48,517 bases of DNA from positions 1 to 48,517 of the forward strand of contig JAAYLG010000109.1 of NCBI GenBank assembly GCA_012522075.1, in the 5' to 3' direction. Source of the stretch: Bacillota bacterium. GTDB taxonomy: Bacteria > Bacillota > Dethiobacteria > Dethiobacterales > Dethiobacteraceae. Positions within the stretch are counted from its first letter, which is position 1. Every line of letters starts with the position of its first letter. This document shows positions 27,005 through 36,744 of the stretch, piece by piece. The notes below the pieces were generated by a model. That model saw nothing but the letters and a program-made list of their open reading frames with translations, did no database searches and was not told where the DNA came from. Position numbers and translations under genes: made by a program.

Positions 27005-28204
27005 GTGAGTATGCTTATCTCCGTCCGTACCCGGCAGGGTATAGCAATCTTGTTTTTTTTATTAATCATGTTTCTGGGAAATAATTTTATTTCCGGGCGG
27101 TTGACAGGACTGTGGGGTATTTATGTCCTGCCAGCCGTTTTCTGGAGTTTACTTGCTCTTGTTGTATGGTTCCGACTTGGCCTGATCAGATCTAAAATGA
27201 AAGCGCGTCACCGGAAAATGTTTTATTGGGCAGGTTTTATCTGCGGGATGGCAACTGTGCTGGCTGTTTTTGCCGTTGGTCTCCTGGAAGGGATGGGGCG
27301 AAGTCCGTATGATCATAGTTTTTCCGGCATTGTTATTAATCTGTTTTATCTTGGCTCTATGCTGGTGGGCATGGAGATTAGCCGTGCGTGGCTAATGAAT
27401 TCTTTATTTGCCAAGCGCCAGGTAGTGGGGATTGTTTTTACCGGTATCATTTATTCTTTATTTGGCTTTTCCTTAAGACGCTTGGCAATGTTTGAAACCT
27501 CTTTAGACATGGCCAAGTTTGTCGGCAGTACATTCATCCCTGTTATATCGGAAAATATTTTGGCATCCTACCTTGTTTCGCTGGCGGGGCCGCTGCCGGC
27601 AATAATTTACCGGGGCGTTCTAGCGGCTTTTCACTGGTTTTCTCCAATTTTACCGGACCTAAACTGGATTACTCAGGCTATGGTCAGCACCTTTGTCCCG
27701 GCTTTTTGTATGGTGCTGGTTTATCAGTTACACAAAGCGGAGGTGCTGCGAGTACGCAAGAGGGACAGTGAAAGTCCCGTGGGATGGATTGTGGCAAGTG
27801 TTATTTCGGTTCTTATCGTATGGTTTGCGGTTGGCGTGTTTAGCATTTTCCCTACAGCAATTGTAACTGGAAGCATGTCACCAGCCATTGAACAGGGGGA
27901 TATTGCCATTATCAAGAGAATTACGCCGGGTGAAGTGAAAATAGATGATATACTGCTCTTTCAGTTGGAAAGGGCAAGAATTGCCCATCGTGTGGTGGAT
28001 ATTAAAAAAGATGAAAGAGGGCTCCCCCTGTTTTATACCAAAGGAGATGCCAATGACAGGATAGACAGTGATCCTGTTCTTGCAGAGCAGGTGGTAGGAA
28101 AGGTGATACATGTCATTCCGCGGGCAGGTTGGATTACTATTTGGTGGCGTATTTCAGATCATTCATGGGTTGATAATGTCACCGGAGAGGGATGTAAAAT
28201 ATGA
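27005..28204 (+). CDS. SipW/archaeal-type signal peptidase I with large N-terminal membrane domain
   Basis: C-terminal VTGSMSPAIEQGDIAIIKR ... ARIAHRVVDI ... FYTKGDANDRIDSDPV signal peptidase motifs; N-terminal ~250 aa polytopic. Confidence 0.85.
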   Translation: MSMLISVRTRQGIAILFFLLIMFLGNNFISGRLTGLWGIYVLPAVFWSLLALVVWFRLGLIRSKMKARHRKMFYWAGFICGMATVLAVFAVGLLEGMGRSPYDHSFSGIVINLFYLGSMLVGMEISRAWLMNSLFAKRQVVGIVFTGIIYSLFGFSLRRLAMFETSLDMAKFVGSTFIPVISENILASYLVSLAGPLPAIIYRGVLAAFHWFSPILPDLNWITQAMVSTFVPAFCMVLVYQLHKAEVLRVRKRDSESPVGWIVASVISVLIVWFAVGVFSIFPTAIVTGSMSPAIEQGDIAIIKRITPGEVKIDDILLFQLERARIAHRVVDIKKDERGLPLFYTKGDANDRIDSDPVLAEQVVGKVIHVIPRAGWITIWWRISDHSWVDNVTGEGCKI

Positions 28205-29304
28205 AGAAACTAAAAATAAACAAAAGAAGCAGGCAGGGTATTATCATTGTCTTTCTTTTTATTCTTCTAGTTGCTGCAGCAGGGATTACCTGGAGCCATC
28301 TGACCCCCATGGAAAGGGTGGAGGAAACCACGCTTTATTCCTATAACCAAAAAGCTACGGTTGATTATCAGGTCCAGATGCTGCCCAGTGAAACGCTGCC
28401 GGAATTGGTGGTGGGGCCGGGCAGGGCGTATATTACAGACTGGGTCGAGAGTGTTTCCACGAACTTTTTCTATCGTTTTCAAGTGGATGACAATGTGACA
28501 ATTGAGGGGGAGTATTATGTCATTGCCGCACTTAAGGCTTGTGCCGGCAGCGAAAATTTGGTTGTCTGGGAAAAAAAGGATAATTTGCTGCCGCCTCAAA
28601 ACTTTTCAGGTTTAGGTTTTGTTAATATCCATAAGAATATTGATATTCCCATTGTCGAATACCTCGAGTATGCGGGCATGATAAGGGAAGAAACAGGTTT
28701 TTCTCCCGAAAACCTTGACCTTGAGGTACAGTATAAAGTCAATGTTGAAGCTATAACCAACCCAAGAACAATCAGGGAAGAACTTGCTTCCATTATGGTT
28801 ATTCCTTTGCGAGGGAATACATTTACAGTGGGTGGGGAACTGGAAAAACAGGCATCTGGCACTGTTACCGGTGAGGTAACTGTATTCCTTCCATATGTAG
28901 AAACTGCACAAAAAGGATTTATTATTGCCGCAGGTGTTTCTGCGTTATTGCTACTGGTATTTTCACTGCTGACTTCCCCCGTTCAGCAGAAAATTAATAT
29001 GCAAGAAAAAGAAATAAACACGATTTTAAAAAAACATCAGGACAGGATTGTGGTTTGTGCCGGTCAAATAACCGTTGAGCCGGAGAGCACAATAGTTGTT
29101 AACTCTTTTGAGGATTTGCTGAAAACTGCGGATGAACTTGGGAAACCTATTGTTTATTATAAAAATGATTTGGAAAAAGGAACCAGGCATTCATTCTTTG
29201 TGCTTTCTCCGGGGCATAATTATACTTACATTATTGATGTTGTATCCACCTCTATTTCGATGTTGAGATACAAGGCAAAAGCGGGATACCACAACATGAG
29301 GTAA
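28201..29304 (+). CDS. DUF5305-like membrane-anchored protein
   Basis: N-terminal TM, YNQKATVDYQVQM, FFYRFQVDDNVTIEGEYYVIAAL, second TM near residue 245; ATGA overlap with the signal peptidase gene. Confidence 0.7.
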   Translation: MKKLKINKRSRQGIIIVFLFILLVAAAGITWSHLTPMERVEETTLYSYNQKATVDYQVQMLPSETLPELVVGPGRAYITDWVESVSTNFFYRFQVDDNVTIEGEYYVIAALKACAGSENLVVWEKKDNLLPPQNFSGLGFVNIHKNIDIPIVEYLEYAGMIREETGFSPENLDLEVQYKVNVEAITNPRTIREELASIMVIPLRGNTFTVGGELEKQASGTVTGEVTVFLPYVETAQKGFIIAAGVSALLLLVFSLLTSPVQQKINMQEKEINTILKKHQDRIVVCAGQITVEPESTIVVNSFEDLLKTADELGKPIVYYKNDLEKGTRHSFFVLSPGHNYTYIIDVVSTSISMLRYKAKAGYHNMR

Positions 29305-29319
29305 AAACGAGGTGAAAAA

Positions 29320-30171
29320 GTGAGTAAATTTCCCGTGTACTTGTACAATTCGATAATATATGTTTTCCTTGTCGGCATTGTCATTATTACCAGCCTGTTG
29401 GTCGTGAATCATACTTTGGCCTCTTCCCCGGATCTTCCCTTGGAAATTATAGGAAGTAATAAAGGTCTTCAGGTGGAGCCAGAAGGAAAACAGCTTTTTA
29501 ACATTGACAACCTGTATCCCGGCATAGTGGAAACATCGTCCTTAAGAATAAGCAATATTGGGCAAAAGAAGTTTGCGCTGTTAATCGGGGTGGAAAAGAA
29601 AGCCGGAGATGACCTGCTTTTCCGTGGAGTCGATATCAGTATCTCGAAACGGGGAAGTAACCAGATTTTTTACAGCGGTCCTCTCAGCGGCATTAACAGT
29701 ATCAATATTGGAGATATTCAGGCAGTTACTTCGGTAGACCTTGATTTTGCTGTAAGCTTAAATAAGGATGCGGGCAAGGAATGCCAGGGGAAATCCCTTG
29801 AGCTGACCTGGAAACTTATTGCCGCCTGGCCTGATGATGGAGAGTTGCCACCCGAACCTCCCGGTCCAAGCAATGGCGGAAACGGAGATATTGATTTGCC
29901 GCCCGAGCCTCCCGGTGCAGATAACGGAGAAGACGGTGAAAATAGTTTGCCCCCGGAACATCCCGATCCGGGTAACGGAGAAGACGATGGCAATGATTTA
30001 CAGCCAGAATTACCGGGTTATGGAGAAGACGGCGATGTTAAGTTGTCCCCGGAAACTCCCGGAACCGGCTTGCCCAAAACCGGAGGAAACGATTTTCTCT
30101 TGATGGTAATTGGCATTGTCTTCCTGGGAACAGGCTTCCTGCTTACAAGAATACGTGACAAGGAAGACTAA
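29320..30171 (+). CDS. LPXTG-anchored surface protein with Pro/Glu/Gly-rich stalk
   Basis: C-terminal LPKTGGNDFLLMVIGIVFLGTGFLLTRIRDKED; repeated LPPEPPG..NG(E/G)DG.. Confidence 0.8.
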   Translation: MSKFPVYLYNSIIYVFLVGIVIITSLLVVNHTLASSPDLPLEIIGSNKGLQVEPEGKQLFNIDNLYPGIVETSSLRISNIGQKKFALLIGVEKKAGDDLLFRGVDISISKRGSNQIFYSGPLSGINSINIGDIQAVTSVDLDFAVSLNKDAGKECQGKSLELTWKLIAAWPDDGELPPEPPGPSNGGNGDIDLPPEPPGADNGEDGENSLPPEHPDPGNGEDDGNDLQPELPGYGEDGDVKLSPETPGTGLPKTGGNDFLLMVIGIVFLGTGFLLTRIRDKED

Positions 30172-30254
30172 AAAAAGCCAACGGAAACGCTGTAAATAAA
30201 GATTAAAACTGCGGTAAACCCCGGCAAGTTAGTTAGGAGCAGCTAGTCTACGAC

Positions 30255-30296
30255 AACAATAAGCGCAGCACCAAAGAAGGTACTGCGCTTATTGTT
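30255..30296. terminator. Bidirectional terminator between convergent genes
   Basis: AACAATAAGCGCAG / CTGCGCTTATTGTT 14-bp arms. Confidence 0.8.
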
Positions 30297-30339
30297 TGCC
30301 GACAATTAAATTGTTTTTCTCAGGCTGCTGCCTACTTTT

Positions 30340-30699
30340 TTACTCCTCTGGCGGGGGCTCGTCATTTACATACTCATAATAGTCTTCTATAGAACGTTCA
30401 CCGCTAACTCCACTTGGTACTTCTGTTGGGAACTTTTCCAGGTAATCCGGTACTAAATCCGCTATTGAAGGTAGTATCTCCGGGTCACTGGTGTTTGTGT
30501 CAATTCTCCACATAGCTACAGCACCCTGTATAATTCTTATGTTTGCGTCATGAGCCCTGTTTGCTGCCGTTTCCCTTACGTTACTATACACTGGAACTGC
30601 AATCGCCACCAAAATGCCAATAACAACTACAACCACCATCAGTTCAACAAGAGTAAAGCCTTGTTGATTTTTTTGTGCCATGCGAAACAGCTTGGACAT
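30340..30699 (-). CDS. Type IV pilin / GspG-like major pseudopilin
   Basis: NQQGFTLVELMVVVVVIGILVAIAVPVYSNVRETA prepilin motif; start trimmed to MSKLFRM at 30699. Confidence 0.92.
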   Translation of the reverse strand: MSKLFRMAQKNQQGFTLVELMVVVVVIGILVAIAVPVYSNVRETAANRAHDANIRIIQGAVAMWRIDTNTSDPEILPSIADLVPDYLEKFPTEVPSGVSGERSIEDYYEYVNDEPPPEE

Positions 30700-30908
30700 T
30701 TTTGTCTTCCTCCCTTTAATAATAAAACTTTTTTTATAATACCGGGTAATAGTGTTATACCGCGAAACGGCAGATTTAGACACTATGATAAATATTTTCT
30801 TTAAATGTATGAATTTGTATGGAGTAAGGAAGGAAGATCGACTTTTTGGGCGAAATATATATGGAAAATGATGTAATTACCAGATAAATCTAGCAGGGGA
30901 GGGTATTA

Positions 30909-32114
30909 ATGCCGCTTTTTGCATATCAAGTACTTGACAAGGGCGGTGAGGTGGTAACAGGAAAGTTGGAAGCGGAAAGCGACCTGGCGGCTGCTGCACG
31001 TTTGGTTAAACTTGGTTATACGCCGGTAGAAGTGAATGAGATAAAGACTTCATTGTGGGCCCGATTGTTTCAGTTTCAAAGGAAAGCCGGCATTGGGGAG
31101 CTGGCGCTTTTTAGCCGGCAGTTGGCGGCAATGTTGAGTGCCGGTATTCCGCTGACCAGATGCCTCTATGTCCTGGGGGAACAGGCAGCGACTCCTGTCT
31201 TGGGCGAAGCTCTACCTGCAGTGGCCAGAAGTGTGGAAGGTGGCATGAGCTTTTCCCAAGCGCTGCGGGCTTACCGGGAAATATTCTCCGGGATATATGT
31301 GGAGCTGGTGCATGCAGGGGAAGTGGGGAGCACACTGGAGACGGTTTTGGTCAAGCTGTCTCAGCAGCTGGAAAGTGAAAAGATGCTTAGGGACAATATG
31401 CGTGCAGCCATGTTTTACCCTTTTATGGTCCTGGCTTTTGCCGTCCTGTTGATGATTGCCATGCTGCTTTTTATCGTTCCCGTGTTTGTGGGGTTCTACC
31501 CGGATGGCCACGAACTGCCTTTTCTGACAAGTTTCATTATTGCCCTCAGTGATTCTGTTCGTGCCTACTGGTATTTATATTTTTTGGGTGGTGCGCTGTT
31601 TGTTACGGGGCTTCGGGCATATATGGCCGGACCCGGCGGGCATGTTTACGACAGGTTGAAATTTAGAATCCCTGTCTTTGGCCCCCTGGTCCAGAAGATA
31701 GTGATTGCTCGTTTTGCCAGGACGTTGTCCGCCCTGCTTGCCGGGGGGATTCCAGTCCTGCAGGCATTGGAGACGGCGGGCCCGGCGGCGGGAAGCAGTC
31801 TTGTGCTGGAAGCTGCCCGCTATGCCAGGGAACGTATCAGGGAGGGACAAAGCATTGCCCGGCCGCTAAAAGAAAGCGGCCTTTTCCCGCCCATGGTAAC
31901 ATTAATGATTTCCGTGGGGGAAGAAACGGGAGATGTGCCCGGGCTTTTAAACCGGGTGGCAGAATTTTATGAACAGGAAGTGGCGGCTTTGTCAAAAGGG
32001 CTGACGAGCCTGATAGAGCCGGTCATGATAATTGGTGTAGGCGGGATAATTGCGGTGATAGTCATTGCCCTTTATCTCCCCATGTTTTCAGTTATTGCCA
32101 CCTATCAGCATTAA
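30909..32114 (+). CDS. pilC: Type II secretion F family / PilC inner membrane protein
   Basis: FSRQLAAMLSAGIPLTRCL, FARTLSALLAGGIPVLQAL, ISVGEETGDVPGLLNRVAEFYEQEV. Confidence 0.93.
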   Translation: MPLFAYQVLDKGGEVVTGKLEAESDLAAAARLVKLGYTPVEVNEIKTSLWARLFQFQRKAGIGELALFSRQLAAMLSAGIPLTRCLYVLGEQAATPVLGEALPAVARSVEGGMSFSQALRAYREIFSGIYVELVHAGEVGSTLETVLVKLSQQLESEKMLRDNMRAAMFYPFMVLAFAVLLMIAMLLFIVPVFVGFYPDGHELPFLTSFIIALSDSVRAYWYLYFLGGALFVTGLRAYMAGPGGHVYDRLKFRIPVFGPLVQKIVIARFARTLSALLAGGIPVLQALETAGPAAGSSLVLEAARYARERIREGQSIARPLKESGLFPPMVTLMISVGEETGDVPGLLNRVAEFYEQEVAALSKGLTSLIEPVMIIGVGGIIAVIVIALYLPMFSVIATYQH

Positions 32115-32128
32115 GGGGACAAGTTGGC

Positions 32129-32827
32129 ATGCCGGTGCGGCGGGAAAATTTGGACAGCCTGTATTACCGCTACAGTAGCAGTCTCAGCGAAGAAGACTTG
32201 GCAGGGCTTGTTACCGCCGCCGAGCGGCTGGTACGGTATTATGCCCGCCTTTATACCGGCGGGGCGGCGGAAGATGTGATGCAGGCGGGAAGGGAAGGGT
32301 TGATGAAGGCGGTGCGCAGGTTTGATGCCGGCCGGGGAGTTGCATTTTCTACATATGCGGCGCACTGCATTATGGGAGAGATCAGGCATTATATCCGCAA
32401 GGAGGCATCTTACTACAGGCCAGGGGTGATAAAAGATCTGCAGCACAAAATTGACGCTTACGTGGAAGCGGTGGTGAAGGAAAAGGGCGAACCGCCGGAG
32501 CTTTCGGAGATTGCTGTTCACCTGAATGCCAAGGAGGAAGGTATAATCGAGGCCATGCGTGCCGGGCTGGTCTCTTTGGAGGAAATTGATGTGAAGCAGA
32601 TACAATCGCTGCATTATGAAAGCTTCCGGCTGCCTATAGAAGATAAAATCTGGCTGGAAGAGGCATTAAACCGGTTAAGCAGGCTGCAAAAAAAGGTGGT
32701 TTATTTATTGTTTTACAGGGATTTGACGCAGTCGCAGGCAGGCAAATTGCTGGGAATCAGCCAGCGCCGCGTGTCCAGGATTCTGCAAAAGAGTTTGCAG
32801 CAGCTTGCGAAAATGTTGAAGGTCTGA
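32129..32827 (+). CDS. Sigma-70 family sigma factor (group 3-like) within the pilus operon
   Basis: AGREGLMKAVRRFDAGRGVAFSTYAAHCIMGEIRHYIR (region 2) and LTQSQAGKLLGISQRRVSRILQKSLQQL (region 4). Confidence 0.88.
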   Translation: MPVRRENLDSLYYRYSSSLSEEDLAGLVTAAERLVRYYARLYTGGAAEDVMQAGREGLMKAVRRFDAGRGVAFSTYAAHCIMGEIRHYIRKEASYYRPGVIKDLQHKIDAYVEAVVKEKGEPPELSEIAVHLNAKEEGIIEAMRAGLVSLEEIDVKQIQSLHYESFRLPIEDKIWLEEALNRLSRLQKKVVYLLFYRDLTQSQAGKLLGISQRRVSRILQKSLQQLAKMLKV

Positions 32828-32843
32828 TGCGGAGGGCATTTTT

Positions 32844-33863
32844 ATGGGACTGTGGGGGCGTAACGGAATTGTCGGTGTGGAACTGGACTCGAGAATGCTC
32901 CGGGCCGTGGAAGTAAAAGGCAAGAGCAGTAAACCGTGTGTTGTGGGAGCCGGCCGGGTGCAAGTACCGGAAGGTGCCGTATCTGACGGGGTAGTCAATG
33001 ATGCAAATGCGGTGGGCAAAGCTTTGCAAAAGCTCTGGCAGGAAGCAAAGCTTGGGAGCCGCCGGGTTGCGCTGGGAATATTTAACCGGAGCGTGTTAGT
33101 GCGCATGATTACTTTCTCCCGGCTTCCGGAAGAGAAACTGAAAAAAGCGCTGCACCTGCAAGCTGGGGAGTATCTGCCCGTTCCCGTCTCGCAGATGGTG
33201 CTGGATTTTGCCGTGGTGGGAAGCGTTGACAACGAACGGCTGAATGAAGTGCTGCTGGTGGCTGCCGGGAGAGAGGAGCTCACGGCCGGCCTGCAAGCCC
33301 TTTTGCACGGTAAACTGGCGCCTGTTGTGGTGGACGCGTCCCCGCTGGCACTGCCGCGGATCCTGCCGCCGGCAAAACGGCAGGGAACCACAGCGATAGT
33401 GGATCTGGCCAAGGGGACAAGTAGTATTGTCATAGCTGCAAACGGAATGCCGCGTTTTGCCCGCATGCTGCCTGTGTCGCTGCAGCAGTGCCTGAAAAGC
33501 CTGGGAGTTGCCACGGGCGGAAACGGGCGGCATGTCAAGTTTGTGGCGGCTGCGGCGGAAAAGAATACGGAGGAGGATGTTTATGTCCGGCACTGGAGCA
33601 AAATGGTTGCCCGTGAAATCAAGATTTCCCTCGGTTATTATGTACGGCATGACAGGTTCCGGGAAGTGGACAGACTGGTGCTCAGCGGCCGGGGGGCGGG
33701 TGTTACCGGGCTGGCGTCACTGTTGCAGGAGGAGCTGCAACTGCCGACTGAAGTGGCTGTACCACAGGCTGCCGTCAGCGTGCAGGGGGAACTGAGTGTT
33801 GACCTTTCACAGCCGGAATTTGCTGTCAGCATGGGCTTGGCGCTGCGCGGGCTGGAGGTGTAG
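32844..33863 (+). CDS. pilM: PilM-like pilus assembly ATPase-fold protein
   Basis: GIVGVELDSRMLRAVEVKG, KALHLQAGEYLPVPVSQMVLDF; gene order pilC-sigma-pilM-N-O-B. Confidence 0.85.
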   Translation: MGLWGRNGIVGVELDSRMLRAVEVKGKSSKPCVVGAGRVQVPEGAVSDGVVNDANAVGKALQKLWQEAKLGSRRVALGIFNRSVLVRMITFSRLPEEKLKKALHLQAGEYLPVPVSQMVLDFAVVGSVDNERLNEVLLVAAGREELTAGLQALLHGKLAPVVVDASPLALPRILPPAKRQGTTAIVDLAKGTSSIVIAANGMPRFARMLPVSLQQCLKSLGVATGGNGRHVKFVAAAAEKNTEEDVYVRHWSKMVAREIKISLGYYVRHDRFREVDRLVLSGRGAGVTGLASLLQEELQLPTEVAVPQAAVSVQGELSVDLSQPEFAVSMGLALRGLEV

Positions 33864-33865
33864 GT

Positions 33866-34441
33866 ATGGTTAAAATTAACCTGCTGCCTGCTGAATTTGT
33901 GGCGGAACAAAGGCGGAAGTTATTGCAGAATCGCTGCCTCCTGGCGGTTTTGCCCTTGGTGGCACTGTTGTTTTGCATATCCGGCAATTTATATTGTCTT
34001 GCGCAACAAATGGCGGCTGAAATTACTGTTATGCAGAAACAGCTGGAGTTTGTGGAGAGGGAAGTTGAAAAGTATGGACCGTTTTTGGAGTTGCAAAGAT
34101 GTGTCAGCTTGAAAAAAAACTTGCTGGCGGTGGCCATGGGAGCTGAATTTGGTTGGCGGGAGATGCTTGCCGCCTTGGAAACACGGATTCCGACCAATGT
34201 CCGGCTGACAAACCTGGAGCTTGTTTTTAACGGCTTGCCGGGCACTTTGACACTGTATGGGATGACAGACAGTCATCCTGCCGCGGCAGGATGGGCGGAA
34301 GCGCTGGAGGCTGTCCCCGGTATATCCGGTGTGCAAATCAGTTTTTCTACAGTGGAGCAAGGTGATGACGGCAAGCAGGTTCGTTTTAAACTGTGGGCAC
34401 AGATATTTTCCCGGCAACCGGCCGGGTGGAGTGAAAAATGA
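33866..34441 (+). CDS. pilN: PilN-like protein
   Basis: MVKINLLPAEF N-terminus, single TM, coiled segment. Confidence 0.82.
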   Translation: MVKINLLPAEFVAEQRRKLLQNRCLLAVLPLVALLFCISGNLYCLAQQMAAEITVMQKQLEFVEREVEKYGPFLELQRCVSLKKNLLAVAMGAEFGWREMLAALETRIPTNVRLTNLELVFNGLPGTLTLYGMTDSHPAAAGWAEALEAVPGISGVQISFSTVEQGDDGKQVRFKLWAQIFSRQPAGWSEK

Positions 34442-34962
34442 TGAAATGCAGGCAGCCTCCACAGATACTGTTTGTTTTGTTTTTTCTCCTGGCGGCGGCA
34501 AGTATTTTATGTTGGCTGCAGTTTCATGACTGGCGACGGCAAAAAGAAGCGCTGGCGGCAGCAATACAAGGGCTCCAGGCAAGTGAAAGAAGACTTGCCG
34601 TGCTGCAGGAGCAAAAGCAAGAGGAGGAGCAGCTGGCAGCGGAACTTGTAGTGCTGAACCGGCTTTTACCGGATGTGCCGGCTGAGGGAAGGCTTTTGGT
34701 GGATTTGCAAACCGGGGCGGATCTGGCGGGGATGGCATTTTTGCAAATCCGTTTTGGAGAGCATGTTGACCGGCTGGAGTATATGGAAATCCCACTGGAG
34801 ATACAGCTTGAAGGGACATATTTTGAGTTTTTGGCTTTTCTTGATTACCTGAAACTGTCGGAACGGGCCATGCGCCTGCAGGAAATACGCATGGATGAAA
34901 ACGAAAAGAAGGAAAACCTTGCTGTCAGCATTAAGGCAAGCGTATTTTACCTGCCGGATTAG
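34438..34962 (+). CDS. pilO: PilO-like protein
   Basis: Position after pilN; TM + coiled-coil; YFEFLAFLDYLKLSERAMRLQEIRM. Confidence 0.75.
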   Translation: MMKCRQPPQILFVLFFLLAAASILCWLQFHDWRRQKEALAAAIQGLQASERRLAVLQEQKQEEEQLAAELVVLNRLLPDVPAEGRLLVDLQTGADLAGMAFLQIRFGEHVDRLEYMEIPLEIQLEGTYFEFLAFLDYLKLSERAMRLQEIRMDENEKKENLAVSIKASVFYLPD

Positions 34963-34988
34963 AGACGTTGCATGAGGTGAGGGCAAGT

Positions 34989-36692
34989 ATGAGGCAATAC
35001 GGGCAGGATTTTTTGGGGAGGCGTCTAGTTCAGGAAAAAATTATTACAGAAGAGCAGCTGAAGGAAGCAATGCATTACCGGGAAAAGGATGGGGGCGACA
35101 GGCTGTCTCTGGGAAATGTTCTTGTCCGGCTGGGGTTCTGCAAGGAAGAAGATATTGCCAGGGCAGTTGCCCGGCTGGCCGGTGTTCCCTTTCTCAGTCT
35201 GAAAAACTATCCCATCAATGAAGCGGCCATGGCAACCGTTCCAGCAGAAATTGCCAGGCGATACAAGGCGCTGCCCATTAATTTTTCAGAAGACGGGAGT
35301 CTGCTGGTGGCCATGGAGCAACCTCTGGATATTTTTGTTCTGGATGACCTGCGAGTGCTTACGGGGTACAATATTCAGGCAGTGGTGGCGACCGGCAGCG
35401 AGCTGGAGGCGGCAATCAACAATTACAGCCAGGCCAGTGTCAGCGTGGAAGGTGTGGCGGGAGATAACTTTAACCCGGAGGAAGAACCGGCGGAAGAAAC
35501 GCTTACTGCGTCTCTTGATGCGGAAAAACCTGCCGTTCAACTGGCCAACATTATCCTCTCACAGGCGGTGAATGTGAAAGCCAGTGATGTCCATCTTGAA
35601 GTTTATGAAAAAACATTAAGAGTACGTTTTCGTATTGACGGCGTTCTCCATGATGTGATGCACCCGCCGCGGCGGATGCATGGCCCGCTGGTTTCCCGTT
35701 TTAAAATTATGGCCAATATGAATATTGCGGAGCGGAGAGTCCCTCAGGACGGGCGCATGTCGATCAGGGTGGAAGGACGCACAGTGGACGTGCGGGTCGC
35801 TACCCTGCCTGCCAGTTATGGTGAGCGTGTCACACTTCGCCTGTTGGAACGCAGCGACCGGGCCATAACGCTTGGGGAACTGGGGGTGGCGCCGCAGATC
35901 CTGGAGAAATTTAAGCAGCTGATTAATCTGCCATACGGCTTTATTCCTGTGACGGGACCAACAGGGAGCGGTAAAAGCACCACCCTCTATGCCAGCCTGG
36001 CGGCAGTGGACAGGGTGGCCAAAAATGTTGTTACAATTGAAGACCCGGTGGAATACCGGATGGAAGGGATTAACCAGATACAGATCAACCCTAAAGCCGG
36101 TCTGACTTTCGCTTCCGGTTTACGTTCCATCCTGCGCAGCGACCCTGACATTATCATGGTAGGAGAAATCCGTGACCGGGAAACGGCCCAAATTGCCATA
36201 GAGTCGGCGCTGACAGGCCATTTGGTATTTGCCACATTGCATACAAATGATGCGGCGGGAGCCATCAGCCGTCTGACGGAGATGGGAGTGGAACCGTATC
36301 TGACAGTCTCCTCGGTTGTTGGGATTCTGGCCCAGAGATTGGCACGTAAACTGTGTCCGCAATGCAAGGAAGAATATTTTATCAACCGGGAGATGGCGGC
36401 CAAGCTGGAGGATTTTCCGCTGGAACCGGGAGAAGACAAGATAAGGCTCTTCCGCCCGCACAAAAACGGCTGTATCTGCTGCAACAATACAGGTTATGCC
36501 GGCAGAATTGGTATTTTTGAGTTGCTGCTTGTAACAGAAGGGGTTCAAAAACTTGCCCTGGAGCAGCGGTCGGCGGCGGAAATAAAAAGTCTGGCAATAA
36601 AAGAGGGCATGGTTACACTCCGTCAAGACGGTTTACACAAGGCAAAGCAGGGGATTACATCAATTGAAGAAGTATTGAGGGTGGTTATGTAA
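34989..36692 (+). CDS. pilB: GspE/PilB type II/IV secretion ATPase
   Basis: GPTGSGKSTTLYASL Walker A, IEDPVEYRMEGINQIQINPKAGLTFASGLRSILRSDPDIIMVGEIRD, CPQCKEEY..CICCNNTGY zinc motif. Confidence 0.95.
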   Translation: MRQYGQDFLGRRLVQEKIITEEQLKEAMHYREKDGGDRLSLGNVLVRLGFCKEEDIARAVARLAGVPFLSLKNYPINEAAMATVPAEIARRYKALPINFSEDGSLLVAMEQPLDIFVLDDLRVLTGYNIQAVVATGSELEAAINNYSQASVSVEGVAGDNFNPEEEPAEETLTASLDAEKPAVQLANIILSQAVNVKASDVHLEVYEKTLRVRFRIDGVLHDVMHPPRRMHGPLVSRFKIMANMNIAERRVPQDGRMSIRVEGRTVDVRVATLPASYGERVTLRLLERSDRAITLGELGVAPQILEKFKQLINLPYGFIPVTGPTGSGKSTTLYASLAAVDRVAKNVVTIEDPVEYRMEGINQIQINPKAGLTFASGLRSILRSDPDIIMVGEIRDRETAQIAIESALTGHLVFATLHTNDAAGAISRLTEMGVEPYLTVSSVVGILAQRLARKLCPQCKEEYFINREMAAKLEDFPLEPGEDKIRLFRPHKNGCICCNNTGYAGRIGIFELLLVTEGVQKLALEQRSAAEIKSLAIKEGMVTLRQDGLHKAKQGITSIEEVLRVVM

Positions 36693-36744
36693 TGGAACGA
36701 AATCTTACTATAAACCTCTACAAAGCGGGAAGGTCCGTGCGCTG

